A DNA stretch of 64,000 bases from Nocardia pseudovaccinii NBRC 100343 (GCF_001613225.1 NZ_BDBY01000181.1:1-64000); one strand, 5' to 3'; positions 1 through 8,422 are shown, counted from the first letter of the stretch. The notes: generated by a model from the sequence alone, not told the origin. Program-made: numbers and translations.

Positions 1-43
1 CCGCGAAGGCCGTCCCTCCTACGATCTCGGATTTCGTTCTCAT
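1..43 (-). CDS. Start of an unidentified gene running off the left edge
   Basis: Reading leftward, an AAGGAG ribosome-binding site lies 8 bases before an ATG at 43, and the frame stays open to the window edge for 14 codons, beginning MRTKSEIVGGTAFA. It is divergent from the XRE-type regulator, an arrangement in which MmyB-type regulators often control the neighbouring gene. The GGTA run could be the first strand of a short-chain dehydrogenase Rossmann fold, but that is only a guess from 14 residues. Confidence 0.5.
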   Translation of the reverse strand, partial: MRTKSEIVGGTAFA

Positions 44-238
44 ATTTGATGCTCCTTGCGGTCTGCGCCGAAAAGTTTCCGGCCACAAGCGAGGCCCTGA
101 CACGGTGGAGCCTCGGTGACCGAGGACCATGCAACCCGGCAAACGACGCCACGGGGAGGCGACGGTCATAGGGGTGCTGGCAGCACCCCTCTCGCAGAAC
201 CTGGTGGCCGTGGCCCGCAGGGTCGTAATCTCGCCGGT

Positions 239-1147
239 ATGGACAGCGAGCACCGCGCGGCTGAGATCGGTGAGTTTCTTGCGTCGCGGCGGGCCCGGAT
301 CACCCCCGAACGGGTCGGATTACCGGTCTACGACGCCGCCAAGCGCCGGGTGCCCGGGCTACGGCGTCAAGAGGTCGCCACGCTGGCCGGACTCTCGGTC
401 GACTACTACACCCAGATCGAACGCGGCAAGGTCCGCGGTGTCTCCGAATCCGTGCTCGACGCGATCGCCCGTGCCCTGCGACTCGACGAGGCCGAACGCT
501 CCCACCTGTTCGACCTGCACCGCGCCGTCACCACCGGCCCACAGCGGTCCCGGCCGCGGCGCACGAAAACCGTCCGGCCGATGATTCAGCGGCTGTGCGA
601 TGCGATGACCGTGCCCGCATTCGTGCGCAACCCCCGCCACGACCTCGTGTGCGGCAACCAGTTGGCCTACGCCTTCTACAGCCCGCTCTACCCCGACCAA
701 CTGCATCCCGATCGCAGCCACCCGGTCAACTTCGTCCGATTCTGCTTCCTCGACCCGCGAGCACGCGAGTTCTACCCCGACTGGGACCAGATGGCCGACA
801 GCTCGGTCAACCTGCTGCGCACCGACGCCGGCCGCGACCCCTACGATCGCGGCATCTCCGACCTGGTCGGCGAATTGTCCACGCGCAGCGAAGAATTCCG
901 GGTGCGCTGGGCCAAACACAATGTGCGCCTGCACTACACCGGCACCAAGCGCTTCCACCATCCCGTGGTGGGCGATATCGAGGTCGGCTACGAAACGATG
1001 CCGCTGCCAGCCGATCCCGGTCTGGTCTTGACCATCTATAGTCCAGAACCGGCCAGCCCCTCGGCCGACGCCATGACCCTGCTCGCCACCTGGGCCACCA
1101 CCCACTTCGGCAGCCCTGCCCCCGATCAAACGCTGCGCAACCCCTGA
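239..1147 (+). CDS. XRE-family regulator with MmyB-like ligand-binding domain
   Basis: A 302-residue DNA-binding regulator. An N-terminal helix-turn-helix (about residues 10-85) carries the family pattern PGLRRQEVATLAGLSVDYYT followed by the IERG turn. The rest (about 110-290) matches the MmyB-like PAS-type ligand domain, with WxxN-like and NxVRFxFLDP elements. I chose the ATG at 239 because the conserved N-terminal EIGEFLASRRARI begins directly after it; the open frame reaches back to 116 but that extension looks non-coding. It is transcribed away from the partial gene at the left edge, a common arrangement for controlling an adjacent oxidoreductase. The ligand is unknown. Confidence 0.9.
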   Translation: MDSEHRAAEIGEFLASRRARITPERVGLPVYDAAKRRVPGLRRQEVATLAGLSVDYYTQIERGKVRGVSESVLDAIARALRLDEAERSHLFDLHRAVTTGPQRSRPRRTKTVRPMIQRLCDAMTVPAFVRNPRHDLVCGNQLAYAFYSPLYPDQLHPDRSHPVNFVRFCFLDPRAREFYPDWDQMADSSVNLLRTDAGRDPYDRGISDLVGELSTRSEEFRVRWAKHNVRLHYTGTKRFHHPVVGDIEVGYETMPLPADPGLVLTIYSPEPASPSADAMTLLATWATTHFGSPAPDQTLRNP

Positions 1148-1208
1148 TACCCCGGCCACGAAGAGTGTGACGTCGTAGCGGACCGGCAGCGCACGCCCGC
1201 CCTGGCTC

Positions 1209-1613
1209 TCAGGACGCCGCTGCGGTGGCGCGGGCCCGGTTGTCCCGGATCTCGTCGTGATGGTCGGAGGCCCAGGTGATCAGGGACGTGACGATCTCGA
1301 GCAGGCTGCGGCTCAGTGGCGTGAGCGCGTATTCCACGCGCGGCGGCACCTCGGCATAGGCGGTTCTGGTCACGAGTCCGTCCTGCTGCAGCTGGCGCAA
1401 TGTGAGGGTGAGCATGCGCTGGGATATGCCGGGAACGTCGTGCTGGAGGTCGGTGTAGCGCCGGGGCCCGGCGTCCAGGACGGCGATCACGAGCATGCTC
1501 CACTTGTCCCCGACACGGTCCAGTACCTGCCGGATGAACTCCATCTGCCCGGTGGGAATTCCAGCGCACGGCCCGCGGCCTGCGGCAACGCTCGATCGGG
1601 CGGTGACCTCCAT
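1209..1613 (-). CDS. HxlR-family winged-helix regulator
   Basis: A 134-residue regulator of the HxlR family (DUF24, MarR-like winged helix). The diagnostic core is visible: GDKWSMLVIAVL (recognition of the fold start), then a YTDLQHDVPGISQRMLTLTL recognition region, QDGLVTR, and the wing PPRVEYALTPLSRSL. The start at 1613 is preferred because GGAGAGG lies 10 bases upstream; an ATG nine bases earlier sits almost on top of that site. It is divergent from the DsbA/FrnE-like gene and shares its intergenic region, so it is the likely regulator of that thiol protein and the following SDR. HxlR proteins often sense electrophiles or aldehydes; the signal here is unknown. Confidence 0.9.
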   Translation of the reverse strand: MEVTARSSVAAGRGPCAGIPTGQMEFIRQVLDRVGDKWSMLVIAVLDAGPRRYTDLQHDVPGISQRMLTLTLRQLQQDGLVTRTAYAEVPPRVEYALTPLSRSLLEIVTSLITWASDHHDEIRDNRARATAAAS

Positions 1614-1630
1614 GGCGCACATTCCTCTCC

Positions 1631-1681
1631 GGCACAGACATCGATGTGCCTTTTGCACGACCTTCAATACTGGCCCATTAT
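1631..1681 (+). promoter_or_regulatory. Divergent promoter with inverted repeat (HxlR / DsbA-like)
   Basis: An inverted repeat GGCACA-N8-TGTGCC (1631-1650), with ACATCGATGT nested inside, lies directly in front of a promoter-like TTGCAC (1653-1658), 17 bases, CATTAT (1676-1681). This would start transcription near 1688, ahead of the DsbA-like gene at 1719. The repeat also lies just upstream of the HxlR start at 1613, so I infer it is the HxlR operator. The pattern is seen directly; the assignment is inference. Confidence 0.45.
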
Positions 1682-1718
1682 GGCGCTACGCACAAACAGT
1701 AGGAATTGGAGGCGCGTC

Positions 1719-2444
1719 ATGAGGATAGAGATCTGGGCCGAGGTCACCTGCCCTTGGTGCGGTCTGGGCAACCATCGCCTGAATCGGGCGGTCGAGCAGT
1801 TCGAGCACGGCGACGAGGTGGAGGTGATCCACCGTTCGTTCCCGCTGAGCGACGGGTTCCCAACCGACCGCACCATCGGCGTGCGCGAAGCCCTGCGGCA
1901 CAAGCACGGCATGACCGGCGAGCAACTGGAGACGATGACGCGCCGGATCGAGGCGATCGCCGACCAGGAGGGGCTGAGCCCTTACATCGTGCTGAACAAC
2001 CAAGTCGGCAACACGCAGCTGGCCCACGAATTCCTCGCCTACGCCTCGGACGAAGGCAAGAACCGCGCCGCGTGGGATGCGATCTTCCAGGCGTATTTCG
2101 GTGCGGCCCGGCCGATCTTCGGCCTCGATGTCCTGCTCGAACTCGCCGAGAAGCTCGGTCTGGAGCGTGCGCAGACCCGGCGTGCGCTCAGCGAACGCCG
2201 GTTCCAGCAGCAGGTGCACGACGAGGCACGCGACGCTCGGCGACTGGGAGCCACCGGCGCGCCGTTCATCGTTCTCGACGGCCGGTATGCCCTGTCCGGA
2301 GCCCAGGACACGGCAACCCTGCTCGACGTACTGCACAAGCTCTGGAACGAAACCCAGCCGTCCATTTCGGAGACCGGCGGCGACGCAGCGATTTGCGGCC
2401 CGGGCAGCTGCGCAGCCCCCGCCGGTCAGCCCAACAACGCCTGA
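1719..2444 (+). CDS. DsbA-family oxidoreductase (FrnE-like)
   Basis: A 241-residue thioredoxin-fold protein of the DsbA/FrnE type. The redox motif CPWC is at residues 11-14, the helical insertion follows (about 60-180), and the cis-proline region TGAPFIVLDGRYALSGAQ comes near residue 190. No signal peptide is present, so it acts in the cytoplasm, as FrnE proteins do. The ATG at 1719 follows a GGAGG site. The tail holds an additional CGPGSC pair, which is common in actinobacterial FrnE-like proteins. It is followed 55 bases later by an SDR in the same direction and probably shares its transcript, under the divergent HxlR regulator. A role in thiol/disulfide exchange or detoxification is inferred. 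Confidence 0.88.
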   Translation: MRIEIWAEVTCPWCGLGNHRLNRAVEQFEHGDEVEVIHRSFPLSDGFPTDRTIGVREALRHKHGMTGEQLETMTRRIEAIADQEGLSPYIVLNNQVGNTQLAHEFLAYASDEGKNRAAWDAIFQAYFGAARPIFGLDVLLELAEKLGLERAQTRRALSERRFQQQVHDEARDARRLGATGAPFIVLDGRYALSGAQDTATLLDVLHKLWNETQPSISETGGDAAICGPGSCAAPAGQPNNA

Positions 2445-2499
2445 CCACTCACCGCGCCCGGCCCAAACATGCGCCTGGCCCATTCAAAGGAGTAGCTGT

Positions 2500-3231
2500 A
2501 TGTCCAAAGTGATTGCCATCTTCGGAGCCGGTACCGGCCTCGGCGTGTCCGTCGCCCACCGCTTCGGGCGCGAAGGCTTCCGCGTCGCTCTCGTGGCGCG
2601 CCGCAAGGACCGCCTGGACGCGCTGGTCGAGCAGCTCGCCGGTAAGGGCATCGAGGCGGCCGCCTTCTCCGCCGATCTGTCCGAGCCCGCCGAAGTGCCC
2701 GCACTGGTCGCGGCCATCCGCGCGCGCTTCGGCCGCATCGACGTCGTCGAATACGGGCCGATCGGCGGTGAGCAGGGCTTCACCCCGGCCGCCCAGCTCG
2801 ATGCGATCACCCTGCAGGGACTGATCCCGCTGCTGCTGCTCACCCCGGTGGAGGTGGTCCGTGCCGTGCTGCCGGAATGGACCGAGCGCGGCGACGGCGC
2901 GTTCCTGCTGACCCACGGCTATTCGGCGGCGCAGCCGATGCCCCACCTCAGCGGTGTCGGCCCGGTGATGTCCGCCGCCCGCAACTACCTGTACTCCCTC
3001 AACGGTGAGCTCGCCGACACCGGCATCTATGCGGGCACCCTCTCCATCGGTGCGATGATCGCCCGCAGTGAGGCGGCCGCCGCGGCGGAGGCCGATTCGG
3101 ACTCGCTTGCGGCCTTCCCCGTTGTCGACCCCGACGACCTCGCCGAGTACTACTGGGACATGTACACCAAACGCGACCGCGTCGAGCAGATCTATCCCGA
3201 ATCCCTTGCCCCGCAAACCATCGCGGGGTAA
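2500..3231 (+). CDS. SDR-fold protein lacking the usual catalytic Tyr/Lys
   Basis: A 243-residue protein with the short-chain dehydrogenase fold. The nucleotide loop GAGTGLG is at residues 9-15, a basic ARRKDRLD stretch at the end of the second strand suggests NADPH, and SADLSEP follows. Where most family members have Y-x3-K, this sequence reads GVGPVMSAARNYL, with neither residue in place; the NNAG motif is also altered to VVEYGPIG. The fold and cofactor site look intact, but classical SDR chemistry would need other residues. An AAAGGAG site precedes the ATG at 2500. It lies just downstream of the DsbA-like gene and is probably co-transcribed with it. Confidence 0.85.
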   Translation: MSKVIAIFGAGTGLGVSVAHRFGREGFRVALVARRKDRLDALVEQLAGKGIEAAAFSADLSEPAEVPALVAAIRARFGRIDVVEYGPIGGEQGFTPAAQLDAITLQGLIPLLLLTPVEVVRAVLPEWTERGDGAFLLTHGYSAAQPMPHLSGVGPVMSAARNYLYSLNGELADTGIYAGTLSIGAMIARSEAAAAAEADSDSLAAFPVVDPDDLAEYYWDMYTKRDRVEQIYPESLAPQTIAG

Positions 3232-3399
3232 CCCGGCACGGTATCGACTCGGCCGAGATCCCGGGGCGTAGGTTCCAGCGTGGCCGGGGCATCTGAATCA
3301 CGAAGTGCCCGTATCGGATTGCCGCACCGACCGCACCTCGGGGTTGCCTTCCGATGGCCGGTCAGCTCGTTCCTTTGCGCCCCACGAGATGAAAGGCGC

Positions 3400-3788
3400 G
3401 ACTGAGTTGGCGGTACGGTCTCGTCGGCTGGCTTCGAGTTCGACTGCGGCCGTGGCCGCTACCCGGGGCCTGGACGCGCTGGCGCTGATGGGGGCGCAGT
3501 ACTACGAGTTGCTGGCGGACCGCACCACCCTGTTGTTACAGCTGCAAGGGTTTGCCGCCTGCGGTGACAGCGAAGTTCGTGATCTGGTGCGGGCGCGGCT
3601 CGCACACATGTGGGACGGTTGCCGATACGACGGGCCTCGACCCGGTGACGGTGAAAGTCGCTCCTCGCCCCTTCGGCATGCCGCCCGACAACGCGGCCAC
3701 CGTCGGCGTCGACGAGCCATGGGCCGAGGGGTGCGCACCCGTATCCAGGCGGGTCTTTTCGAACATCACCACTGACACCAACCGATGA
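3400..3788 (+). pseudogene. Remnant of a TetR-family regulator (C-terminal domain)
   Basis: Two reading frames together recall the ligand domain of a TetR repressor. One frame gives ALMGAQYYELLADRTTLLLQ followed by LQGFAACGDSEVRDLVRARL to about 3612. The next frame continues with VADTTGLDPVTVKV and, after a damaged stretch, DNAATVGVDEPWAEG to about 3735. The helix-turn-helix half is absent and a frameshift separates the two parts, so no functional repressor can be made. This is decay in place of a regulator, not a shadow of another gene: the two parts join in the order and spacing expected for the family. Confidence 0.6.
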
Positions 3789-3886
3789 AATCGGCGCTCA
3801 GCAAGGAATGAATCTCCCATTCCCCGCTGCACTCGAACACGAGGGATACCGAGCGGTCGGCGAAATAGCTCGTCGTGGCGGCCGAA

Positions 3887-4237
3887 TTACTTCCTGGCAG
3901 CGTTGTAAGCGGCGACGATGTCAGCGGAGATCCGGCCGCGCGCCGATACCTGGTGCCCATTCTTGCGGGCCCATTCTCGGATAGCGAGCGACTGTTCCCG
4001 GTCCACCGTCGACCGAATGTCCTTACCGATGCCTCCGGTCTTGGACCTGGACTTCAACCGCCCGAGCTTGCGCGCGTTCCCCGTCCAAGGCTCCAGTACC
4101 TCACGGAGCTTTCCGGCATTCTTTTTCGAAAGATCGATCTGATAGGTAACCCCGTCGAGGGAGAACTCAACGGTCTCATCGGCTTTCGACGTGCCATCCA
4201 AATCATCGACCATGGTAACGGTCACTTTCTTCGCCAT
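3887..4237 (-). CDS. lsr2: Lsr2 nucleoid-associated protein
   Basis: A 116-residue Lsr2 homologue of normal length. The N-terminal dimerisation half shows [32 protein letters not shown] and [13 protein letters not shown]; the C-terminal DNA-binding half shows [18 protein letters not shown], with the RGR AT-hook-like loop that inserts into the minor groove. The linker has several basic residues. GGAGGG precedes the ATG at 4237. Lsr2 is the actinobacterial counterpart of H-NS: it bridges AT-rich DNA and silences horizontally acquired genes. A second, non-housekeeping copy is common in Nocardia and Rhodococcus; whether this is the main copy cannot be judged from the window. Confidence 0.93.
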   Translation of the reverse strand: MAKKVTVTMVDDLDGTSKADETVEFSLDGVTYQIDLSKKNAGKLREVLEPWTGNARKLGRLKSRSKTGGIGKDIRSTVDREQSLAIREWARKNGHQVSARGRISADIVAAYNAARK

Positions 4238-4790
4238 GCCAGCCCTCCATGTGTGAGCATTTCTTCGACAAACTGATGGTATCTGCCCACTCGATCCAAC
4301 ATTGCCGCGCGATATGTCTGTACACGAATACGGCGGAGCAGGCGACGATCATCGGAATCGCTCGATAAATGCGAGCCACTTATTATGTCGCCAGAACCAC
4401 TACGACGCGGAGTTCCCGCATCAACGAGCGCGCCCGCGATCACCTGCCGCGAGTCCGGTCACCGAGATGACCGACCAACACCGAACTCGATACCGCCGCG
4501 ATGCAGCCCACACCTCGCCGAGATACTCCGGCTGCGCCGGTGCCAGCCGCGCAACCGCGATCAATAGGCACTGGACCTGTTCTAGTTAAGCGCTTAAGCT
4601 CAGCCGCAACGACCATGGATCCTTCGCCTCGGGACGCAGGGCCAGCCTCGAACCAACTGTCGGCGCTGCCCCAAGTCCTGCGGGCGGCAGGCGGCCAGAT
4701 CTTTCCTGTGCTGCACAGCGCAGGGTTCTCGATAACTGAAGGCATCGCGCTTCTCCGTGTCGGAGCGGCTCGGCGAAAGGATGAGGGACA
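4238..4790. other. 550-bp intergenic region between lsr2 and aldehyde dehydrogenase
   Basis: No reading frame here has a convincing ribosome-binding site or recognisable protein. It must hold the lsr2 promoter (left, leftward) and the aldehyde dehydrogenase promoter (right, rightward). The only clear structure I see is the 12-bp palindrome at 4586-4597, listed separately. Confidence 0.6.
4586..4597. promoter_or_regulatory. Putative LacI-type operator upstream of aldehyde dehydrogenase
   Basis: The perfect palindrome TTAAGCGCTTAA has the central CpG and the AA-n-CG-n-TT core typical of LacI/GalR-family operators. It lies about 190 bases upstream of the aldehyde dehydrogenase start, and a LacI-family regulator gene lies just downstream of that gene, facing it. 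I infer that this is the binding site of that regulator. No second copy was seen beside the regulator gene itself. Confidence 0.45.
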
Positions 4791-6239
4791 TTGAGCAACA
4801 CCATCGACATCGATCCTGCGGTCGAAAGCCCTAGCTCGGGGATCATTCCGGTCTTCGACCCGTCCACCGAGGAGCTGATCGCGGAGGTCGTCGATTCCGA
4901 CCAGGCGACCGTTGACGCTGCGGTGGCCCGGGCACGCGAAACATTCGAGTCGGGTGTCTGGCGCAAGCTGCCCGCCGCGCACCGCGCGGAGGTGCTCTTC
5001 CGCGCCGCGGATATCATCAGGGCTCGGACCGACGAACTCGCCGAGATCGAGGCCCGTGACAACGGCATGAACGCGATGGCCGCGCGGCAGATCATCAAGG
5101 TGTCACTCGAGATGCTGGTGTACTACGCCGGCTGGGTCGGCAAGATCCACGGCGAGTCGAGCAACCTCGTATCCGACGGACTACTCGGACACTTCGAGAA
5201 CTACCACACCTTCACTCAGCTCGAGCCGGTCGGCGTCGTCGGCCTCATCATCCCCTGGAACGGCCCGTTCTTCGTCGCCATGCTCAAGGTCGCGCCCGCC
5301 CTCGCGGCAGGCTGCAGCGCTGTCCTCAAACCCGCCGAGGAGACGCCACTCACCGCGCTGAAACTGGAGGAGATCTTCCGCGAGGCGGGCCTGCCAGACG
5401 GCGTCCTCAATGTCATCACCGGCTACGGTGAGACCGCGGGTGCGGCGCTCACCGCGCACCCGGACGTCGACAAGATCGCGTTCACCGGGTCGACGGAGGT
5501 CGGACGGCTGATCGTCAAGGCGGCCGCAGGCAACCTCAAGCGCCTGACCCTCGAACTCGGCGGCAAATCACCGCTGATCATGTTCGACGACGCCAATCTG
5601 GACAAAGCGATCATGGGGGCCGGCATGGGCCTGCTGGCCGGGTCGGGCCAGAACTGCTCCTGCACCTCGCGCATCTACGTTCAGCGCGGCATCTACGAAC
5701 AGGTCGTCGACGGACTCGCCGCCTTCGCCAAGATGCTTCCGATGGGCGGAAGCGATGATCCCAACTCGGTCCTCGGGCCGCTGATCAGTGAGAAGCAGCG
5801 CCAACGCGTGGAAGGCATCGTGAACGACGGCGTGGCCGGTGGCGCGCAGGTGGTAACCGGCGGCAAGGTAATGGACCGCCGCGGCTACTTCTACGAGGCG
5901 ACGATCGTCACCGGCACCACCCCCGACATGCGGCTCATCCGCGAGGAAATCTTCGGGCCGGTCGGCTCGGTAATCCCGTTCGACGACGAGGACGAGGTGA
6001 TCGCGGCCGCGAACGACACCGACTACGGGCTCGCGGGCTCCATCTGGACCGAAAACCTCGGCCGCGCACACCGCGTCGTGAACGAGCTCCGCGCCGGCCA
6101 GATCTGGGTGAACACCGCGCTCGCGGCGGACCCCTCGATGCCGATCTGCGGCCACAAACAGTCGGGTTGGGGCGGCGAGCGCGGCAAGAAGGGCATCGAG
6201 TCCTACTTCAACATCAAGTCGGTCTACATCAGCCACTGA
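4791..6239 (+). CDS. NAD(P)-dependent aldehyde dehydrogenase
   Basis: A 482-residue aldehyde dehydrogenase of normal length, oxidising an aldehyde to a carboxylic acid. Visible signatures are the IIPWNGPFFVAMLKVAPALA cofactor strand, KPAEETPLTALKL, FTGSTEVGRLI, the general-base glutamate in LTLELGGKSP, and the nucleophilic cysteine in GQNCSCTSR; the EEIFGPVGSVIPF motif follows near the C-terminus. The start is a TTG at 4791 preceded by GAGGGACA. It converges on a LacI-family regulator, and a LacI-type palindrome lies upstream, suggesting induction by a substrate or sugar-like compound. The substrate cannot be read from the sequence. Confidence 0.93.
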   Translation: MSNTIDIDPAVESPSSGIIPVFDPSTEELIAEVVDSDQATVDAAVARARETFESGVWRKLPAAHRAEVLFRAADIIRARTDELAEIEARDNGMNAMAARQIIKVSLEMLVYYAGWVGKIHGESSNLVSDGLLGHFENYHTFTQLEPVGVVGLIIPWNGPFFVAMLKVAPALAAGCSAVLKPAEETPLTALKLEEIFREAGLPDGVLNVITGYGETAGAALTAHPDVDKIAFTGSTEVGRLIVKAAAGNLKRLTLELGGKSPLIMFDDANLDKAIMGAGMGLLAGSGQNCSCTSRIYVQRGIYEQVVDGLAAFAKMLPMGGSDDPNSVLGPLISEKQRQRVEGIVNDGVAGGAQVVTGGKVMDRRGYFYEATIVTGTTPDMRLIREEIFGPVGSVIPFDDEDEVIAAANDTDYGLAGSIWTENLGRAHRVVNELRAGQIWVNTALAADPSMPICGHKQSGWGGERGKKGIESYFNIKSVYISH

Positions 6240-6290
6240 GCGGGTCGACCGGGATTGTCGGCGGCAACGGTGTTCCCGCGCACTGGGGAT

Positions 6291-6320
6291 GAAGCCGGTA
6301 GAGGTGACTTCACCGGCTTC
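6291..6320. terminator. Hairpin between convergent genes
   Basis: A 9-bp perfect stem GAAGCCGGT / ACCGGCTTC with a 12-base loop sits between the convergent ends of the aldehyde dehydrogenase and the LacI-family gene. It has no strong U-tract, as is usual in actinobacteria, and may stop transcription from either side. Confidence 0.5.
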
Positions 6321-6373
6321 ACCGAGGCGGCCCCGCCACGAGAATTTCCGATAGGCGATATTCGGAGCGCGGT

Positions 6374-7378
6374 CTAAGTCGAGGCGCGCACGACGAGCCG
6401 GGCGATGTCCGTGGGCTCGGGAGCCGATGGCACCGGATACCCCAGTTCGGTGAGGACTGCCGCGATCGCGGCGTTGGCGACCGCGGTGGGATCGAACTCC
6501 ACGGTGGTCAAAGGCGGTGAACTGAACGCTCCCATGGGGTTTGCGTCGACGCCGATGACGGCGAGGTCGTCGGGGCAGCGGAGTCCGGCTTCGTGGATGC
6601 CGAACAGCACCAGGCCCGCGATCTCGTCGCTCTGCGCACAAACAGCGGTCACCCCGTCGCGCACCCACCCGGCCACCACAGCAGCGACATTGTCCGGGGT
6701 GACCTCGCCGACGCTGATGGACGGCAGATCCCGCAGGCGTGCCGCTCGGTCGACGCCCTCGAACCAATAGTCGCCCAGGGCACGCCATTTCGCGATTCCG
6801 GTATAGGCGAAGGCGATCTTGCGGTGCCCACGCGCGGCCAGATGACCGACCCGCAACGTGCCGACCGACAACAGCGGGTCCCCGAGCGCGGGCAGCAGTC
6901 CGATCTCGATATGCGGCACCTTCGCCGCGCGCACCGCGGTGCGTACGCGAGCGCTCAGCGGAAACATGCTGACGACCGCGGTCGGATCGAGATTGCCGAT
7001 GGCATCGACGACCTGCTGATCGTCTTCGGTCTGGAAGATCTGCACCTGCAACAACCCGTGGCGGGCGAGTTCGGTGGTCATCCGGTTACCGGCCTCGATC
7101 GGCATGTCACCGACCGCTACCCGAGGCACCACGTACAGCACCACGCCCCCCTTGCCGCGTGCCAGATTCCGCGCGGCGACATTCGGCCGATACCCCAACT
7201 GTTCGGCAGCGGCGTACACCGCTTCCCGGGTTCGCGCCGAAATCCGCTTGCCCTCGGCATTGTTCAGGACATAGCTGACCGTCGCGGTCGAAACATTCGC
7301 CAGCCGCGCCACATCGGCGTTCGTCGGCCGCGCGACCCTGTCCTCGACGCTCGATGCGTCATTCTCACGAGCGGCCAT
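6374..7378 (-). CDS. LacI-family transcriptional regulator
   Basis: A 334-residue repressor. The N-terminal helix-turn-helix reads TNADVARLANVSTATVSYVL, followed by the hinge helix region YRPNVAARNLARGK that contacts the minor groove. The remaining 270 residues form a periplasmic-binding-protein-like sensor domain, with a GVDANPMGAFSSPPLTTVEF segment near the end as in other members. It converges on the aldehyde dehydrogenase gene and follows the epimerase by 28 bases on the same strand. The palindrome at 4586-4597 is the best candidate operator. The inducer is unknown; LacI-family members most often bind sugars or nucleosides. Confidence 0.93.
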   Translation of the reverse strand: MAARENDASSVEDRVARPTNADVARLANVSTATVSYVLNNAEGKRISARTREAVYAAAEQLGYRPNVAARNLARGKGGVVLYVVPRVAVGDMPIEAGNRMTTELARHGLLQVQIFQTEDDQQVVDAIGNLDPTAVVSMFPLSARVRTAVRAAKVPHIEIGLLPALGDPLLSVGTLRVGHLAARGHRKIAFAYTGIAKWRALGDYWFEGVDRAARLRDLPSISVGEVTPDNVAAVVAGWVRDGVTAVCAQSDEIAGLVLFGIHEAGLRCPDDLAVIGVDANPMGAFSSPPLTTVEFDPTAVANAAIAAVLTELGYPVPSAPEPTDIARLVVRAST

Positions 7379-7406
7379 GGCCTCATGATGGCACGCCGCG
7401 CCTCGC

Positions 7407-8420
7407 TCATCCCGGTCGCCATCCCCGTCTGCGGTGCTCGAAGAACTCCGCGGCGCGACGGATCGAATCCTGCACCGGTTCGGGCTTCCAGCCGAGTTCG
7501 CGTTCGGCCTTGCCGTGGTCGAGCGGCGACATCAACTCGGCCATACGCACACCGACCGCGGCGAATGGGAGGTCGCGGTTCACCCAACGGGCGGTGAGGT
7601 CATTGCCGCGGGCAGCGAGGTAGAGCATTCGAAGGGGCAAGCCGATGCGCGGTGCGCGGACTCCCACAGCATCAGCGGCGATCTCGTGGACCTCGCGGCT
7701 GCTCATGTAGCGGTCGGAAATGATGTACCGCTCGCCGGGGCGGCCGCGGGTGCCCGCGAGGACCATCGCACGCGCGGCGTCCTCGACCCCGACCACCTCC
7801 GAGGAGAAGTCGAAGTAGCAGGGGAATCGCCCGGCAGCGACCCGGGCGATCACCGAACCGTGCGGCGTCGGCGCCCAGTCGCCGGGGCCATAGGTCGTGG
7901 AGATGCACATGGCGACTGCCGGGAGGGACTTTTCCCTGACGTAACGCATCACGAGATCCTCGGCCGCGACTCTGGCCGCGATGTACGGACCGCCGTCGTC
8001 CCAATTGTGCGGGTCGTCCTCGGTGACCGGGCGCTCGTTGCTGATGGCCAGCGTTCCGGCGGTACTGGTGAAGACGAATTTGTCCGGTCCGGCCGCGACA
8101 GCGGCGTCCAGCACATGCCGCAAACCCTCGACGTTGGTGCGGAACAGTGGCGCCGGATCGCGCAACCACATCCGCGCGTCCACGACACAGTAGTAGACGA
8201 CGTCACATCCGTTCATCGCCGAACGCAGTGCGGCGTCGTCGAAGACGTCACCGTAAACGCGTTCGACGTCGAGATCGTCGATACCCAGCGTCGAACTGGT
8301 GGGGCGCAGCATCACCCGCACGTCCGCACCGTCGGTCGCCAACCGCCGGGTCACATGGCTTCCCAAGAACCCGCTGGCCCCGATGACCAGCTTCTTCGAC
8401 TGTGTCATGGCCGCCGACAT
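7407..8420 (-). CDS. NAD(P)-dependent epimerase/reductase (extended SDR)
   Basis: A 337-residue extended short-chain dehydrogenase resembling dihydroflavonol reductases and 3-beta-hydroxysteroid dehydrogenases. The cofactor loop GASGFLGSHV is near the N-terminus, then VYGDVFDD, FTSTAGTLAI and the active-site region YIAARVAAEDL, in which the expected Y-x3-K reads Y-x3-R. The ATG at 8420 follows the stop of the upstream SDR after two bases, indicating coupled translation; a second ATG lies four codons in. It is the last gene of the mce-P450 operon, so a keto or hydroxy group on the imported lipid is a plausible substrate (inference). Confidence 0.87.
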   Translation of the reverse strand: MSAAMTQSKKLVIGASGFLGSHVTRRLATDGADVRVMLRPTSSTLGIDDLDVERVYGDVFDDAALRSAMNGCDVVYYCVVDARMWLRDPAPLFRTNVEGLRHVLDAAVAAGPDKFVFTSTAGTLAISNERPVTEDDPHNWDDGGPYIAARVAAEDLVMRYVREKSLPAVAMCISTTYGPGDWAPTPHGSVIARVAAGRFPCYFDFSSEVVGVEDAARAMVLAGTRGRPGERYIISDRYMSSREVHEIAADAVGVRAPRIGLPLRMLYLAARGNDLTARWVNRDLPFAAVGVRMAELMSPLDHGKAERELGWKPEPVQDSIRRAAEFFEHRRRGWRPG

Positions 8421-8422
8421 AC

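Noticed and set aside
3305..3775. A complete 156-residue protein at this site
   Set aside because: Only the middle part resembles TetR and the match continues in another frame, so it is treated as a remnant.
4222..4443. A 73-codon minus-strand frame overlapping the lsr2 start
   Set aside because: No ribosome-binding site and no family; lsr2 has a GGAGGG site and an excellent start within it.
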